DNA of 64,000 nt from positions 248,001 through 312,000 of the forward strand of contig NC_016477.1 in assembly GCF_000226095.1 (NCBI RefSeq). The letters are read 5' to 3'. Of this stretch, positions 1 through 10,360 are shown in pieces; positions within the stretch are counted from its first letter, which is position 1; each line of letters opens with the position of its first letter. The stretch comes from Thermothelomyces thermophilus ATCC 42464 (Eukaryota; Ascomycota; Sordariomycetes; Sordariales; Chaetomiaceae). The notes under the pieces are model-generated. The model was not told where the DNA came from. It ran no database searches and saw only the letters and a list, made by a program, of their open reading frames with translations. Both the position numbers and the translations under genes were made by a program.

Positions 1-2302
1 CCTTTCGGATATTAACGACCTAGAACTAAACGGTTACTAGGTGCCGAAGTTCGAGATAAGTCAGAGGGTTATAGTAGGTAAAGTTAGGGTAGTACTAGCT
101 AGAGCAGCCCTATAGAAGGCCCTAGGGGAGGACCTCCTCCCTATAGGCCTATTAAAGGCCTATAGGTAGCCGCTCTACTAGATACTAGCTATATTAGCTT
201 TGGAGAGCCTTTAGCTCGGCTATTTCCTAGCCTAGTTTAAAAGGGCTAAGATAGTAGTCCTTTATAAGCCTAGTAAACCCCTATAGGCCTACTTTACCCT
301 AGGTAGCTATAGGCCTATAGTACTCTTACCAATAGTAGGTAAGGTACTAGAAGCTATAGTCGCCTAGAAGGTAACGGCCGTTATAAAGGCCTACGGGCTT
401 CTACTAGCCGAATAGATAGGCAACTAGGAATACAGGTCTATAGAACTAGCTATCCGGCTTGTTACGGCTTAGGTCTAGGAGGCCTAGAGGTACAAAGCGG
501 CTACCTCTCTCCTCTAGCTCGATATCTTAAGGGCTTTCGACACTATTAACTATACCTAGCTACTAGCCACTTTACGAAACTAGGGCTTCCTAAAGTGATT
601 AGTAGTCTAGTTTCGGGAGTAGCTATAGGATAGGGTAGCTATCCTTTACTTCGATAGCTAGGAAATAGAGGATATAGTAATAAGGGCCGGGGTCCCCTAG
701 GGGTTACCCCTCTCCCCTATACTATTCATCCTCTATATAGCCTCTCTTTACTAGGCCATTCGCTAGGCTTGCCCTATGATTAGTTTAATGAGCTTTGCTA
801 ACGATATTAACCTTCTAGCCTTTAAGAGGGCTAAAGAGGCCTATAATGGTTAGCTATAGAGGGCTTAGAAAGCCTACCTATAGTAGGCAAAGACCTAGGG
901 TATAGCTTTTGCCCCGGAAAAATGTAAACTCATCTACTTTAACAGGGGCCAGAAGTAGTAGTTACGACCGCTAGAGCTCTTACGGCCTAGAGGGGGCATT
1001 ACCACTATAGCCCTGTCAAAGTCGGCTAGATTCCTAGAGGTCTAGCTAGACTAGAGGCTATAATAGGGCCCCTATTATACAAAGGTAGCTAAGAAGCTAG
1101 AAACCTAAGAGTTTACCCTAACTAGGCTTACTATAAAGATCTAGGGCCTTAGCCTCCTATAGGCCTATAAGGTCTATACTAAGTATATCTATAGCGCCCT
1201 AGCTTATAGGGCCTCGAACTTCTATAAGCCTACTAGGCTAGGGGGTAAGCTAGAAGGCCCTATTAAAGAACTATCAAAGGCCTAGTACAAGGCCCTTTAA
1301 GTAGTTACTAGGGCCTATAAGGCTACCCCTATCTAGTACCTTAAAACAGAAGCCTAGGTACCTCCCCTTGACCTCTACCTTAATAAGAGGCTAGCCGACT
1401 TCGAAGCTAAACTTGACTAGCTACTCCTATAGACTAGGATAGGCCTAGGGGCCCCCTAGGTCCCTATAAAGGCTCTTATCTAATAAGCCTATAACAGGCT
1501 AAGCTAGAGGTTCTAGAAGGGAAGGGCTAGGGTAAAGGGCTAGGAGCTAAGGCCTATAGCCCTAGAAGTAGCAAGATCGACGGTCCGGCAATAGGTTTAG
1601 GAGGGCTATAGAGAAGGTCGACCCCCCCTATAGACCCTACAAAAAAGGCTACAGGCTATAGAACTAGCCATAATAGCAAGCTAGAGCAACCACTAGAGGG
1701 CTAACTAAGCCGATAGGAGGATATAATATATATCAGATAAGGACCCCCTACGCCTAGTTTTTACAGGGGAAGGCCTACAAAGGCACCAGGGCCTAACAAA
1801 GGCCTAGAGCTCCCTACTAGTATAGGCCTATATAGGGGCTATTAGCCTCTGTAACTTCCTTTTTAAGGTTTAAGTCCTGGGGGTTAGTACCCCCTACTAT
1901 ACCTATAGCCAGGGGAGAGAGACCGTCGAGCACCTAGTCGTATAGTGCCTAAACCTACTAAGAAGCCGAACGTAGGAATCCTAGGAAATACGGTTACAAA
2001 GGGACCTAGACCTCGTTTTACAGGGTATAAGGGCCTATAACTATCGTTTAGTAAGGAGGGTTCTATAGTAGCTAATAGACCTAAGGAGGCTTCTGGAATA
2101 CTGCCTTGTAAGGAGGCTAGACCAGGGGGTAAGGCCTCTATAGGGCTATTCTAGCCACTTCTCCTTTTCTTTATAGTGTATTAGTATTCTAGATTAGGCG
2201 TTAAAAGTGGGATAGAGGTTTTCATCCGGCCTATTAGGCACGGTTTCCTTTGTATGTAACTAGAGAGGCTCTGGCATGCTTGTTAGCATAGCGGTGTAGG
2301 AC

Positions 2303-2334
<32 letters not shown>

Positions 2335-2335
2335 T
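1..2335 (+). mobile_element. RIP-mutated non-LTR (LINE) retrotransposon, copy A, 3' part
   Basis: This is a degenerate non-LTR reverse transcriptase that starts before the window. Reading through the TAG/TAA stops on the plus strand gives RT blocks in order: a LDISRAFDTINYT-like block near 520-560, GVPQGLPLSP near 690-720, and FANDINLLAF near 790-820, where the last looks like a mutated F-x-D-D box. A C-terminal zinc-knuckle-like stretch ending H-x4-C sits near 1915-1950. The sequence is saturated with TpA and almost every stop is TAG or TAA, as expected of RIP (CpA to TpA). The element ends in a (TAA)n tail. Positions 1 to about 845 match 54225 to about 55080, so it is one of two copies. No intact ORF remains. 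The Tad/I-like clade is inferred from the RT blocks and the tail. Confidence 0.85.
2303..2334 (+). repeat. (TAA)n microsatellite, LINE 3' tail
   Basis: About ten TAA units lie directly downstream of the degenerate LINE coding region. Simple-sequence tails are the normal 3' end of I/Tad-type LINEs, so this probably marks the insertion end. It also marks the border between RIP-mutated and normal-GC sequence. Confidence 0.75.
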
Positions 2336-2713
2336 TTTATATTTTGTCTTTTATTTTCCTTTTCCAGTCTACAAGCTCAAAGTGCGACTATTAATAATTA
2401 TATTATTGGCCAAGCATTGGTTCATCTCGAAAAGGTGTGTCGGTGGTCCTACTCAGAGCATCAAATCTGATTTGACCATGCTGCATTTGTTTACCTTCTC
2501 AGTATGATATGCCGTTTCTAGGAAGCTTGAAGAGTAATTAACCACTCAAAAATCAAACAGGGTGCATCTCCGATCTAATCTGTCAGTCCCAACGAGTTTA
2601 TGACAGAAAAGGAAAGGGGAAAAAAACGCCAGGCCGATGCAGAATCTCGTATGCTGCCGCTTCTCACCACTCCAACATGATCCATCCGCATGAATCGAGC
2701 ACCATCCCCTTTC
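2335..2713. other. Intergenic: repeat border and urk1 3' region
   Basis: About 380 bp between the LINE tail and the stop codon of the minus-strand uridine kinase gene. The first 60 bases are T-rich, then composition becomes ordinary. It presumably holds the 3' UTR and polyadenylation site of urk1. I see no gene. Confidence 0.5.
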
Positions 2714-4694
2714 TTAGCACCGAAAGTACCTCTTCTCCACCCACCGCTCCTCGATATCCGGCACCACCCGCCCGACGACGACCGAGATGTCGGGGAACAC
2801 CTTGGTCAGCCGGTGCAGGCCCATCCGCCCGGCGCTGTACGTGACCAGGACGATGCGGTCGGCCCGGACGCCGTGGTCCACCAGCACCTGCACCGCCATC
2901 AGCGCCGACCCGCCGCTGCTCATCTGCGCGTCCAGCAGGAGGACCGCCTCGTGCCGGTCGATGTCGGGCGGCAGCACCAGGTAGTGCAGCTCCGGCTCGC
3001 CCGTCCGCACGTTGCTCTGGATCAGCATCCGGCCCGTCTTGCAGTCCGTGATGCACCGGTGCAGGCCCGCCTCGAGCGCCGCCCCGCCCCGTAGCACGAT
3101 GACGGCCGACACCTCGCCCCGCGGCCGCAGCCCGGAGTAGGTGTGTGCCTGCGGAGTCGTAATCTCGACCGGCACGAACGGGATGTTGTTCAGCGCCCTA
3201 CGGTTCGTCGTGGTTGGTTGGTTGGTCAGCACCCGGCAAAATATGTCTAATTACACGCGGTTTCAAATGGCCGAGGGTCATGGGGGGGGGGGGGGGGCTG
3301 AGGTTGACATACTGCTCAACCAGGAGGGCGCTGAGGCGGTCAAAGTAAAAGATGAAATCCTCGCTGGACGTGTCAATGTCGTGGATGATGGTGTTCATGC
3401 CCTGCATCTGTGGCGTCTGCTTCATGATCGTCACCTTCGGAGAAAGCTTCTCTGACTGCGCCTCGAGCTCTAGCCGGGTAAGCGCTGCGCGATGGTGGGT
3501 TGATTTCTCGAGCAGCTTCTGCTGGATGAACTGTACAACCATGGCTAATTACTCCGGTCAGATCTCGACCCGTTTTTGGTCTGCAGCAGTTCTCTCCCAC
3601 TTACACATGGCCACATGGTTCTCGACGCCGCGGGGAACAATGATATCGGCCACCTTCCGCTGAGGATCGACATACTATATTAGAGTAGACCACGGTTAAA
3701 ACTCTGAACAAGACGGATTTTGGTTTTCGAGCAAGGGCCGGCAAGCTTACCTTCTCAAAGTTGGGCTTCACAAAGGTGAACCACTGCTTGATAATGCCCT
3801 CGAGATCTCGACCGCGATCCCTCTGGTCACGCAATACTGCCGCCATGTCAGCAGCTGCAGGGAAAGTATTAAGTCAACACACAAAACGTACTCCTCCTTG
3901 ACAGGCAGGTGTCTGCATCGGCCTCACAGAAGATCTTTGTCGTCCCAGGTCACGTCAGCCTCTGGGTGACTTGGGCAGAGGGTCGCTTTACGTTGTTTCT
4001 TCACACCTTCATGTCCAGGAGCTCAAGGACCCTAGGATCGTAGAGGGCGAAGATGCCCTCAAGGATAAGGACGTGGGGCGAGTAGATGGACGTCGTCCTA
4101 TCCAGCCGGGCGTGTTTCTCAAAAGAATATACGGGAATCTCGGCACGTTTTCTACGGCGGACCGCGTCATCAGCTCCAGCTAGGCCTGATGCGTGTCCAT
4201 GCACTTACCCGGCTTTGAGATCACGCAGTCGGTCTACCAGGACATCGAAATCTATGGCCTGCGGCGATGACGCATGAGCCCGGCAGATCGGTACGCTAGA
4301 GGTGCCTGTGGGCTTACATCTGGCGCGTCGAAATCGTACTCACTTCGAAACGCCTTCCGCGAGGACTCCTCGTCCAAGCTTTTGTAGAACGAATCCTATC
4401 GTGCCAACGGGGCGGGTGGGAACCGATAAGCCTCCGTCCGGTGCATCTCCGAGCCCCGCCGTCTAATTAATGATGACTTACGATGGATAGGATGACCACC
4501 CACGGCAGGTTGAGCTTGTTCACGATGGCGTGCGACAGCGTCGATTTGCCCGATCCAGAGCTGCCGGCGATGCCTATGATGCTGACATCGGCCCATGGCG
4601 GCGCATAGTGCGCCCTCGTTGCGATCGTGCCGTCCGTCTCGGGGGCTGCCGTGCCGTTGACGGCGGGGGATTCGGCGCCCTCAGGAGCCGGCAT
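2714..4694 (-). CDS. urk1: Uridine/cytidine kinase with C-terminal UPRT-like domain
   Basis: Phosphorylates uridine and cytidine to UMP and CMP in pyrimidine salvage. The model is nine exons: 4694-4482, 4395-4318, 4258-4209, 4151-4007, 3934-3892, 3854-3751, 3674-3605, 3544-3313 and 3197-2714. They sum to 1419 nt (472 aa) and all introns are GT-AG with matching phases. The P-loop GSSGSGKST is at residues 44-52. It is followed by DSFYKSLDEES, FDAPDAIDFD, LILEGIFALYDPR and YVDPQRKVADIIVPRGVEN, all typical of the kinase. The last two exons encode a uracil phosphoribosyltransferase-like domain (GEVSAVIVLRGG, TGEPELHYL, DAQMSSGGSALMA, EERWVEKRYF). The start is the first ATG in frame; upstream codons include only a GTG. 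The last intron contains a 16-nt homopolymer (3282-3297). The gene is divergent from the gid8-like gene. Family assignment is secure. Confidence 0.93.
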
Positions 4695-5459
4695 GATTGG
4701 GGCGGCTCGTCTGGCGGGCACCTAGATACCCAAGGTAGGTTGTGGGCGTATAAACCTCGGTCGGTATGGGAACCGCTCAGTTCTGTGCCGAGAAGGAAGG
4801 GCTAATGGGATCGAGCTAGTCTGTGCTCGAGGCGGCCAGGGAAGCTGCGTTCAGGTGATGGATGCGGACTGTTAGTGAGACTGAACCGAGGTACTCAGCT
4901 GCAAAGAGCTTGAGTTCTGCAACTTGGGCTCCGCGAGTTTCTCGGAAACCGAGCAGCTAATATCCTCACAACTCTCCGGAAAGAGTTAAGTTCCTGGTTC
5001 GTGCTGCCTCGTCCGTTTCATCCCAGGCAACGAAGTGGAAAGCCTTGTGAGGCAGGCAAGTTCTTCCTCCTTAGGGCTATCTAAGCCAGTGCGGGGCACT
5101 CCTTACAGGGCTCCGCCGAGCGACTGCCGGACCCATCCACAGCTGCCACGCCAGTGGCCCGCCGGCTCGGCTTGGGGCGGCGGCGGCAGCGCGGCACCCG
5201 CATCGATAAGGTAACTACCTAAGCTATTGGCACGAGGCTGGGGACTCGTCCGGTTTGGCTCCACACTGGGGAAGCTTTGACGCATTTCTCGCTCGCTTGC
5301 TTCAGGCTTTGGCCAATTTCACTCCCTCCGCTTCCCTCTCGAGTCCACTCTCGCATCAATTTTCCCCCCCTCTTGCTCAACCATCAGAATTCAGCTGCCT
5401 ATCGGGGTTGAGCGACACGCACGACAGATGTGAGGCGCAACGCACCAGCAGATAGGCAC
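4695..5459. promoter_or_regulatory. Divergent intergenic region urk1 / gid8-like
   Basis: A 765-bp region between two divergent start codons, so it should hold both promoters and 5' leaders. No clear TATA box or RNA gene is seen. Assignment rests only on position. Confidence 0.4.
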
Positions 5460-6776
5460 ATGTCAAGCTGGAGCGCAGCGCTAGAACTTGGCGAGCTCGA
5501 CCTTGATTCGGCTTTCCGGGACGCCGTCCTCTCCCAACTGCGACAAAGCTTCGACCGGATGGTATGCCTCCTCCCGCCAGCTTCGGCTCTGATACTGGCG
5601 ATTATGGATCCTAATGTTGAATTTGTGGGCAGAACTCCTCAACCTCTACCGCGACTCCCCCACAACATGCGTTCGAGAAACGGGCCGCCGATGTCAAGGC
5701 GCCCAAGAGGTAACCGCCATCCGTACTTTTTTTGCCTTGCCTTCGCAGACAACCTCCGGCAAAGTGATGATTGCATATCAATGGGAATCTCTCCGAAAAT
5801 ATGATGTGGAGAAACTCTGCAATACTCGTTAAACCCCTGATTGCCCCAACCTATTCTGCTCTCGCACAGTTTTTTGCAATATAGCACTCTTGTTGTGCAA
5901 TGCTGACTTGGGCCAGTGATATCAATGCTCTGATTCTCGACTACCTGTTGATGGAAGGGTATCCCAATGCCGCTGCCAAGTTCTGTAAGGAAGCAAACTT
6001 GCAGCCGCAGCAACCGGACCCTTCAGTCCAGACTCGTCAGGAGATTCAGCATGCCATCCATAGCGGCAACATCGAAGCGGCCATATCGGCCCTCAACAAG
6101 CTGGATCCAGAGGTGAGACTTCAAGTTCCCTTTCTGCTTTCTGTGTTCCCTGCTTTGCTATGATTTGAACACGAGTTTCAACATGCACCACGCTAAGGCT
6201 TCGGCCTATGATGAGACACAACCACATCGTATATGAGCAACACGTTTTTTTTCCGTTATTGCTGTCATCTCTCCGAGGCGCAAGGACCCTAACTAACACG
6301 GCACATAGCTGCTCGACACAGACCCAAAGCTGCACTTTTCGCTCCTCCGGCTGCAGCTGGTTGAGCTCATCCGCCAGTGCAACAACGGGGACGTCACGCC
6401 GGCCTTGGAGTTTGCAACCAAGAATTTAGGCCCACGCGCGGCTGCCAACCGCGAGTTCTTGGAGGACCTTGAGCAGACCATGGCGCTCGTCATCTTTCCT
6501 CACGACAAGAACCTGCGGCCGGAACTCGCGAGCTTGCTCAGCCCGGACCTTCGTCGAACCACTGCGGCGAGGGTCAACGAGGCGATGCTTCTGCGGCAGA
6601 ACCAGCGCAGGGAGGCTGCTATCCGCCAGTTGGTGCGCATGCGGGCCTGGGCGGAGACATCAGCTCGGGCCAAGAAGAAGGATCTGCCCGAGTCCATCGA
6701 GCTAGGTCTCAAGGCCGACAGTCCCGAGGGCCCCGGCGCTGGCGAGGGTGACCACGAGGCAATGATTACAACATGA
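5460..6776 (+). CDS. gid8: GID/CTLH ubiquitin-ligase complex subunit (Gid8-like)
   Basis: Scaffold subunit of the GID/CTLH E3 ubiquitin ligase, which in yeast directs turnover of gluconeogenic enzymes. Exons are 5460-5561, 5633-5709, 5917-6112 and 6309-6776 (843 nt, 280 aa). Residues 61-88 form a LisH motif (DINALILDYLLMEGYPNAAA), followed by the CTLH segment (RQEIQHAIHSGNIEAAISAL) and a CRA-type helical region (LHFSLLRLQLVELIRQ, LEFATKNLGPRA). The peptide HAFEKRAADVKAP just before LisH is also typical of Gid8. An ATG at 5559, the last codon of exon 1, would give a 247-aa protein closer to the usual family length. The first 33 residues are therefore uncertain. Confidence 0.9.
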
Positions 6777-7270
6777 GTAATGGCTTGTATGACTGGAATG
6801 GTGGCGTCTTTACCTGTTTCCTTTCCCTTTAGGCTCTGTTTTTTTCTTTTTCGGATGCGAACTATTTGGGTATGCGCGGGTATTATCAGGTCGGCTTAGG
6901 CGTTAGGGGCATGGCACCGCTGGGGAGACTAGAACATGGTCCCTCAATAGGGATGGGCACGGGTATGGGTATTCTGGGGAAGCATGATGATGGCGTTGTT
7001 ATGACAGTTTTTACCTGTGGTGTGCTCGGAAATGAATAATATAAGAGCTTGGACCGCCCCTAAGCATGATACAGTCTACTAGACGTCTACAGCGTTCCGC
7101 AGCACTGCCCGCACAGCAAACACCCACATTGTATTTGCGCAATCTTCCATAGTGCCTCGCATTCTATGAAATGAAGACCCCTAGTCCACCAGCGAGCACC
7201 GATATTCCCGGATGACGATGACACACTATGTACAACAAACCCGTCGCCCACATCATCCTCCCATATACCT
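6777..7270. other. Convergent 3' region, gid8 / complex I subunit
   Basis: 494 bp between two facing stop codons; it should carry both 3' UTRs. No open frame with family resemblance and no RNA gene seen. Confidence 0.5.
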
Positions 7271-8069
7271 TTACTTGGTGCGGATATGCTTGAGCTTGCC
7301 GGGCGAGTACAGAAAGTTGTTGGCGTAGGCCTTCGGCACAAACTTGCGCTCATTGGGCTCCTGCACAAAGTACTCGTACCCTTGCTTCTCGGCAAAGGCG
7401 ATGGCGTCTTCCTTGGTCTTGAAGTTGATGTGGGTGCCCTGCATGAAGTCGCCCGAGGACTGCCATCCCATCAGCGGGTTCTCCCACCGGTGGCCCTTGC
7501 CCAGCACATCCCAATCCATGCGCCACCGGCTGCTGCCGTGCTCGCCGGATTGGGTGGCCGGCTTAGCGGGCTTGTAGATGCTGCGTGAGAGAGGTTCGAA
7601 GGTTAGCGCGCGAGGGGTTGTGGTATTGGGGTTCGTTTGGGGGAGGGGGGGGGGGGATAATGTACCGGACTGTCCTGGCCTGCAGCTCCATCGGCGCTCC
7701 GGAAAGAAGACCAGCAGGAGTAACGTTCTCCTCACTGCCGTCTTGGACGTGCTTCGGCACCGGGGTGAAGGTGCTACATTTTCAATGGTCAGCCGAGTCC
7801 CAGGGGACGACGCCCTGAGGGCCGCAGCGGGGTTCGCACTTGGTCGCCATGTCAATGGGTACGTTATAGTCGGGAGCATTCCGCGGGAGCGTGGCCATCG
7901 GAGAGGTCTCCTTCTTCTCCTGCTCGGTTTTGGCCGGAACACTCGTCGCCGTCGCCGTCGTCGTCGTCGAGCTCTCGTAGCGGCGCGCGGCGGGGACGGC
8001 GGCGGTGCGGGCGTGCGACGCGGTGCGCAGCAGCCGCGCGGCCGAGGCGGTCGTTCGTAATGAGGACAT
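7271..8069 (-). CDS. NADH:ubiquinone oxidoreductase 21-kDa / NDUFS4-type subunit
   Basis: Accessory subunit of mitochondrial complex I. Exons are 8069-7840, 7773-7666 and 7580-7271 (648 nt, 215 aa), with phase-2 junctions that join exactly. The N-terminus is rich in Arg, Ala and Ser with no acidic residues in the first 30 positions, as expected of a mitochondrial presequence. The C-terminal half carries the family signature: [39 protein letters not shown], a stretch with [16 protein letters not shown], and the end [20 protein letters not shown]. Length fits the family. It shares a divergent promoter with the ATP synthase f gene, so the two probably respond together to respiratory demand (inference). 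Confidence 0.93.
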
Positions 8070-8466
8070 GGTGAATCGCACCTCTCTTCGGGGAATCGGA
8101 GGGGTGCGGGATTGGTGGACGGTCTCGAGCTCCAACAGCCTGCAACTGAAGCTGGATCTTGACGAGGCGATTAGTTCGATTCGACGTTGTGACGAACGGG
8201 CCAGTGCTCTCCAATTGACGGGTGGCCCCACCTAACGTCGTCTGATTGGTCGGCCGGAAAGAACCGCGCAACAACCTCTGCCGGCGAGGGCCGCTGTGGT
8301 GGTTTTCCCGCTCTCAATCAGGAACCCGGACGTCTTTAACAGCTCAACTCCTTCGAACGACGACTCGCCTCCCCCAATTGAGCCGGACCCGCGACTCGAT
8401 TGGTATTCGTCCCTTTTATCGATTTTTTCGACGAGTTTGCGAGCGCGCGCGACGCATTCTGCCAAA
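8070..8466. promoter_or_regulatory. Bidirectional promoter with five CCAAT/ATTGG boxes
   Basis: 397 bp between the divergent starts of the complex I subunit and ATP synthase f. ATTGG occurs at 8111-8115, 8245-8249 and 8399-8403; CCAAT occurs at 8211-8215 and 8374-8378. CCAAT boxes are bound by the Hap2/3/5 (CBC) complex, which in yeast activates respiratory genes. That this region acts as one shared control element is inference. Confidence 0.55.
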
Positions 8467-9160
8467 ATGAGCTACGTCACCCGCCGGGCGCTTTCGACGC
8501 TGATCCCGCCCAAGGTAGGTTGCCCGCGGGCTATATAACAAGAGGGCCTGAAGGGTTGCTAACTGCTAGGGCTTAGGTCGCTTCTCCGAAGGTGCGTCAT
8601 TCGTTCCTGTCGAGCCTCGCACTCCTCGAGCTATCTACCGAGCCGTCCGGGACCCGGCGAAAACGGCAAGAGCTCCTGCACTTTGCGCAGGGACGTGGAG
8701 AGCCGAGGGAAGGGGGGGCGTTTTGCATGGCCGGACAATCGGGATGGGAGGAAACGGAGGATCAAAAGAATTTCTGCTGGCTAACTTTGAGCGCAGGCCA
8801 TTGGTGCTGCCCCTGATGCTGTCCGCATGCAGCGCGTCGTCAGCTTCTACGAGAAACTTCCCCGTGGCCCGGCTCCCGAGGTCAAGCCCACTGGTATTCT
8901 CGGCAGATACCAGGCCAAGCACTTTGGCAAGAACCCGTCGGCGAAGCGTATGTGGCCATTGTCCTAGCGAGAGATTGGGGGCAAGCGGAGACTAACATTT
9001 TTTTTTCTCTAGCCATCGTTCAGGCTATCGTCTTCCTGCTTGTTGTTGGCTACGCCCAGAACTACTACTTCCATCTCCGTAAGTTTGTGCTACATGGTCG
9101 TCCCTTAAAACGTTGATTGCTCATTAAGCTCCAGGCCACCACAAGAACAACGCCCATTAA
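8467..9160 (+). CDS. atp17: Mitochondrial F1Fo ATP synthase subunit f
   Basis: Small membrane subunit of the Fo sector stator. Five exons: 8467-8514, 8577-8591, 8797-8947, 9013-9078 and 9135-9160 (306 nt, 101 aa). The second is a 15-nt microexon encoding VASPK. Including it gives IPPKVASPKAIGAAPDAVRM, which is the expected family sequence. The central part has MQRVVSFYEKLPRGPAPEVK, GILGRYQAKHF and then one transmembrane helix (IVQAIVFLLVVGYAQNYYF) near the C-terminus, ending HHKNNAH. All splice sites are GT-AG with matching phases. The gene is divergent from the complex I subunit gene. Confidence 0.92.
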
Positions 9161-10360
9161 ACACCACGTTGCAGGGTGTTTTGGGTTGGCGATGTCCCAG
9201 GCGTGTAAATAAACCATTGTTTCAATAGACAGGGTGCCTAGCGCGCACTGCAACAAACTTTTCTTCGTCATCCCCGTGTCACGGTTACCAGGCTTGGCCG
9301 CCATGTGTCCATGGTCCGAGTACACGTTCTTTGAAAGAGAAGAAGCTTGCAGACGTTGAGGGGCCTGTTCAGTTTGCTGCGGAAACGATGTTGTTCCGGC
9401 CATCCGTGTGAAGCGGGATTCAAGCCACGCTTTTTCTCGCTTTGCAATCTCCTGACCAATTCGAAGTGGCATTGCGGACAGCTCTTCGAAGAACCGAGCC
9501 TACCCAGATTTCTTTGACCACAGCATGCCATCAGCCTAGAGGGAGAGGGTCATTGTAGAGTGCATGTACAAAGGCATAATTAGGTCGTTTGAATGCTATT
9601 GTCATGTATTCATATTCTGCCCCTCTGCCTTTTCCGGATCACCCTGAGTCAGAATATCAAATGAAGCCCACTGACCTGTGATGAGAGTTGAGCAGTGCCC
9701 AGTGCAGCGCCTCTTGCTGTCTCATGAGTGGGCTTTGTTGTGGGTTTGGAAGGGTGCCCTTCGTGGCGCGCGCGGGCTCTGAGTGGGCCATTGCTTTGCG
9801 CTAATCCCTAAATGGTAACCGTGCCAGCTCTGACCTTTGCCCAGTGATCATCCTTCTCGTCCGAGTCGCCAGTCAGTCGGCGAAAAGAGAGAATCAGCCA
9901 GCCCGCATCACCTCGACAGAGGATAACAACTCCTGCAACCCTTCCCTCCTCTAACCGAACCCCCCCCCCCTCCCCCCCCCCAAAAACACCTGACCTTTCC
10001 TTCCCTTTACCTTCATTTTACCCTAGCGACCCTCCGACCCAGACAGAGGGATTATCCCCAAAACCTCGGTCCTCGCGACAGAATTTCTAGGGAGAAGGAG
10101 GTAGGTCCCCACATTTCGCGGCGTTGCACAGCTAAGTCTGCGCCAGCCATCGACATTCTGTCCAGAAGCAGCATTTGGATTTTCCTTTGGCTTTGCGCCC
10201 TCCCGCTCTGCCGACACTGGTTGCTGACCGAATACCTTTGGTTCTGCTTCAGATACACTAGCCCACCATCCTCTTAGGTTCCCAATCACCCACCACTATC
10301 GCGACGCGCAATCGGTCACATTCTCGTAACCCGATCGCCACCGTCCCCGACGACCGTAGG
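9161..10360. other. Intergenic region with C-tract, upstream of RGG protein gene
   Basis: 1.2 kb without a supported gene. It holds the 3' region of atp17 and the promoter and 5' leader of the next gene. A C10-T-C10 tract lies at 9961-9981 inside a CT-rich stretch. Short open frames here show no family features. Confidence 0.5.

Noticed and set aside
4719-4721. Upstream start for urk1
   Set aside because: The codon is GTG, not ATG; the first in-frame ATG is at 4694-4692.
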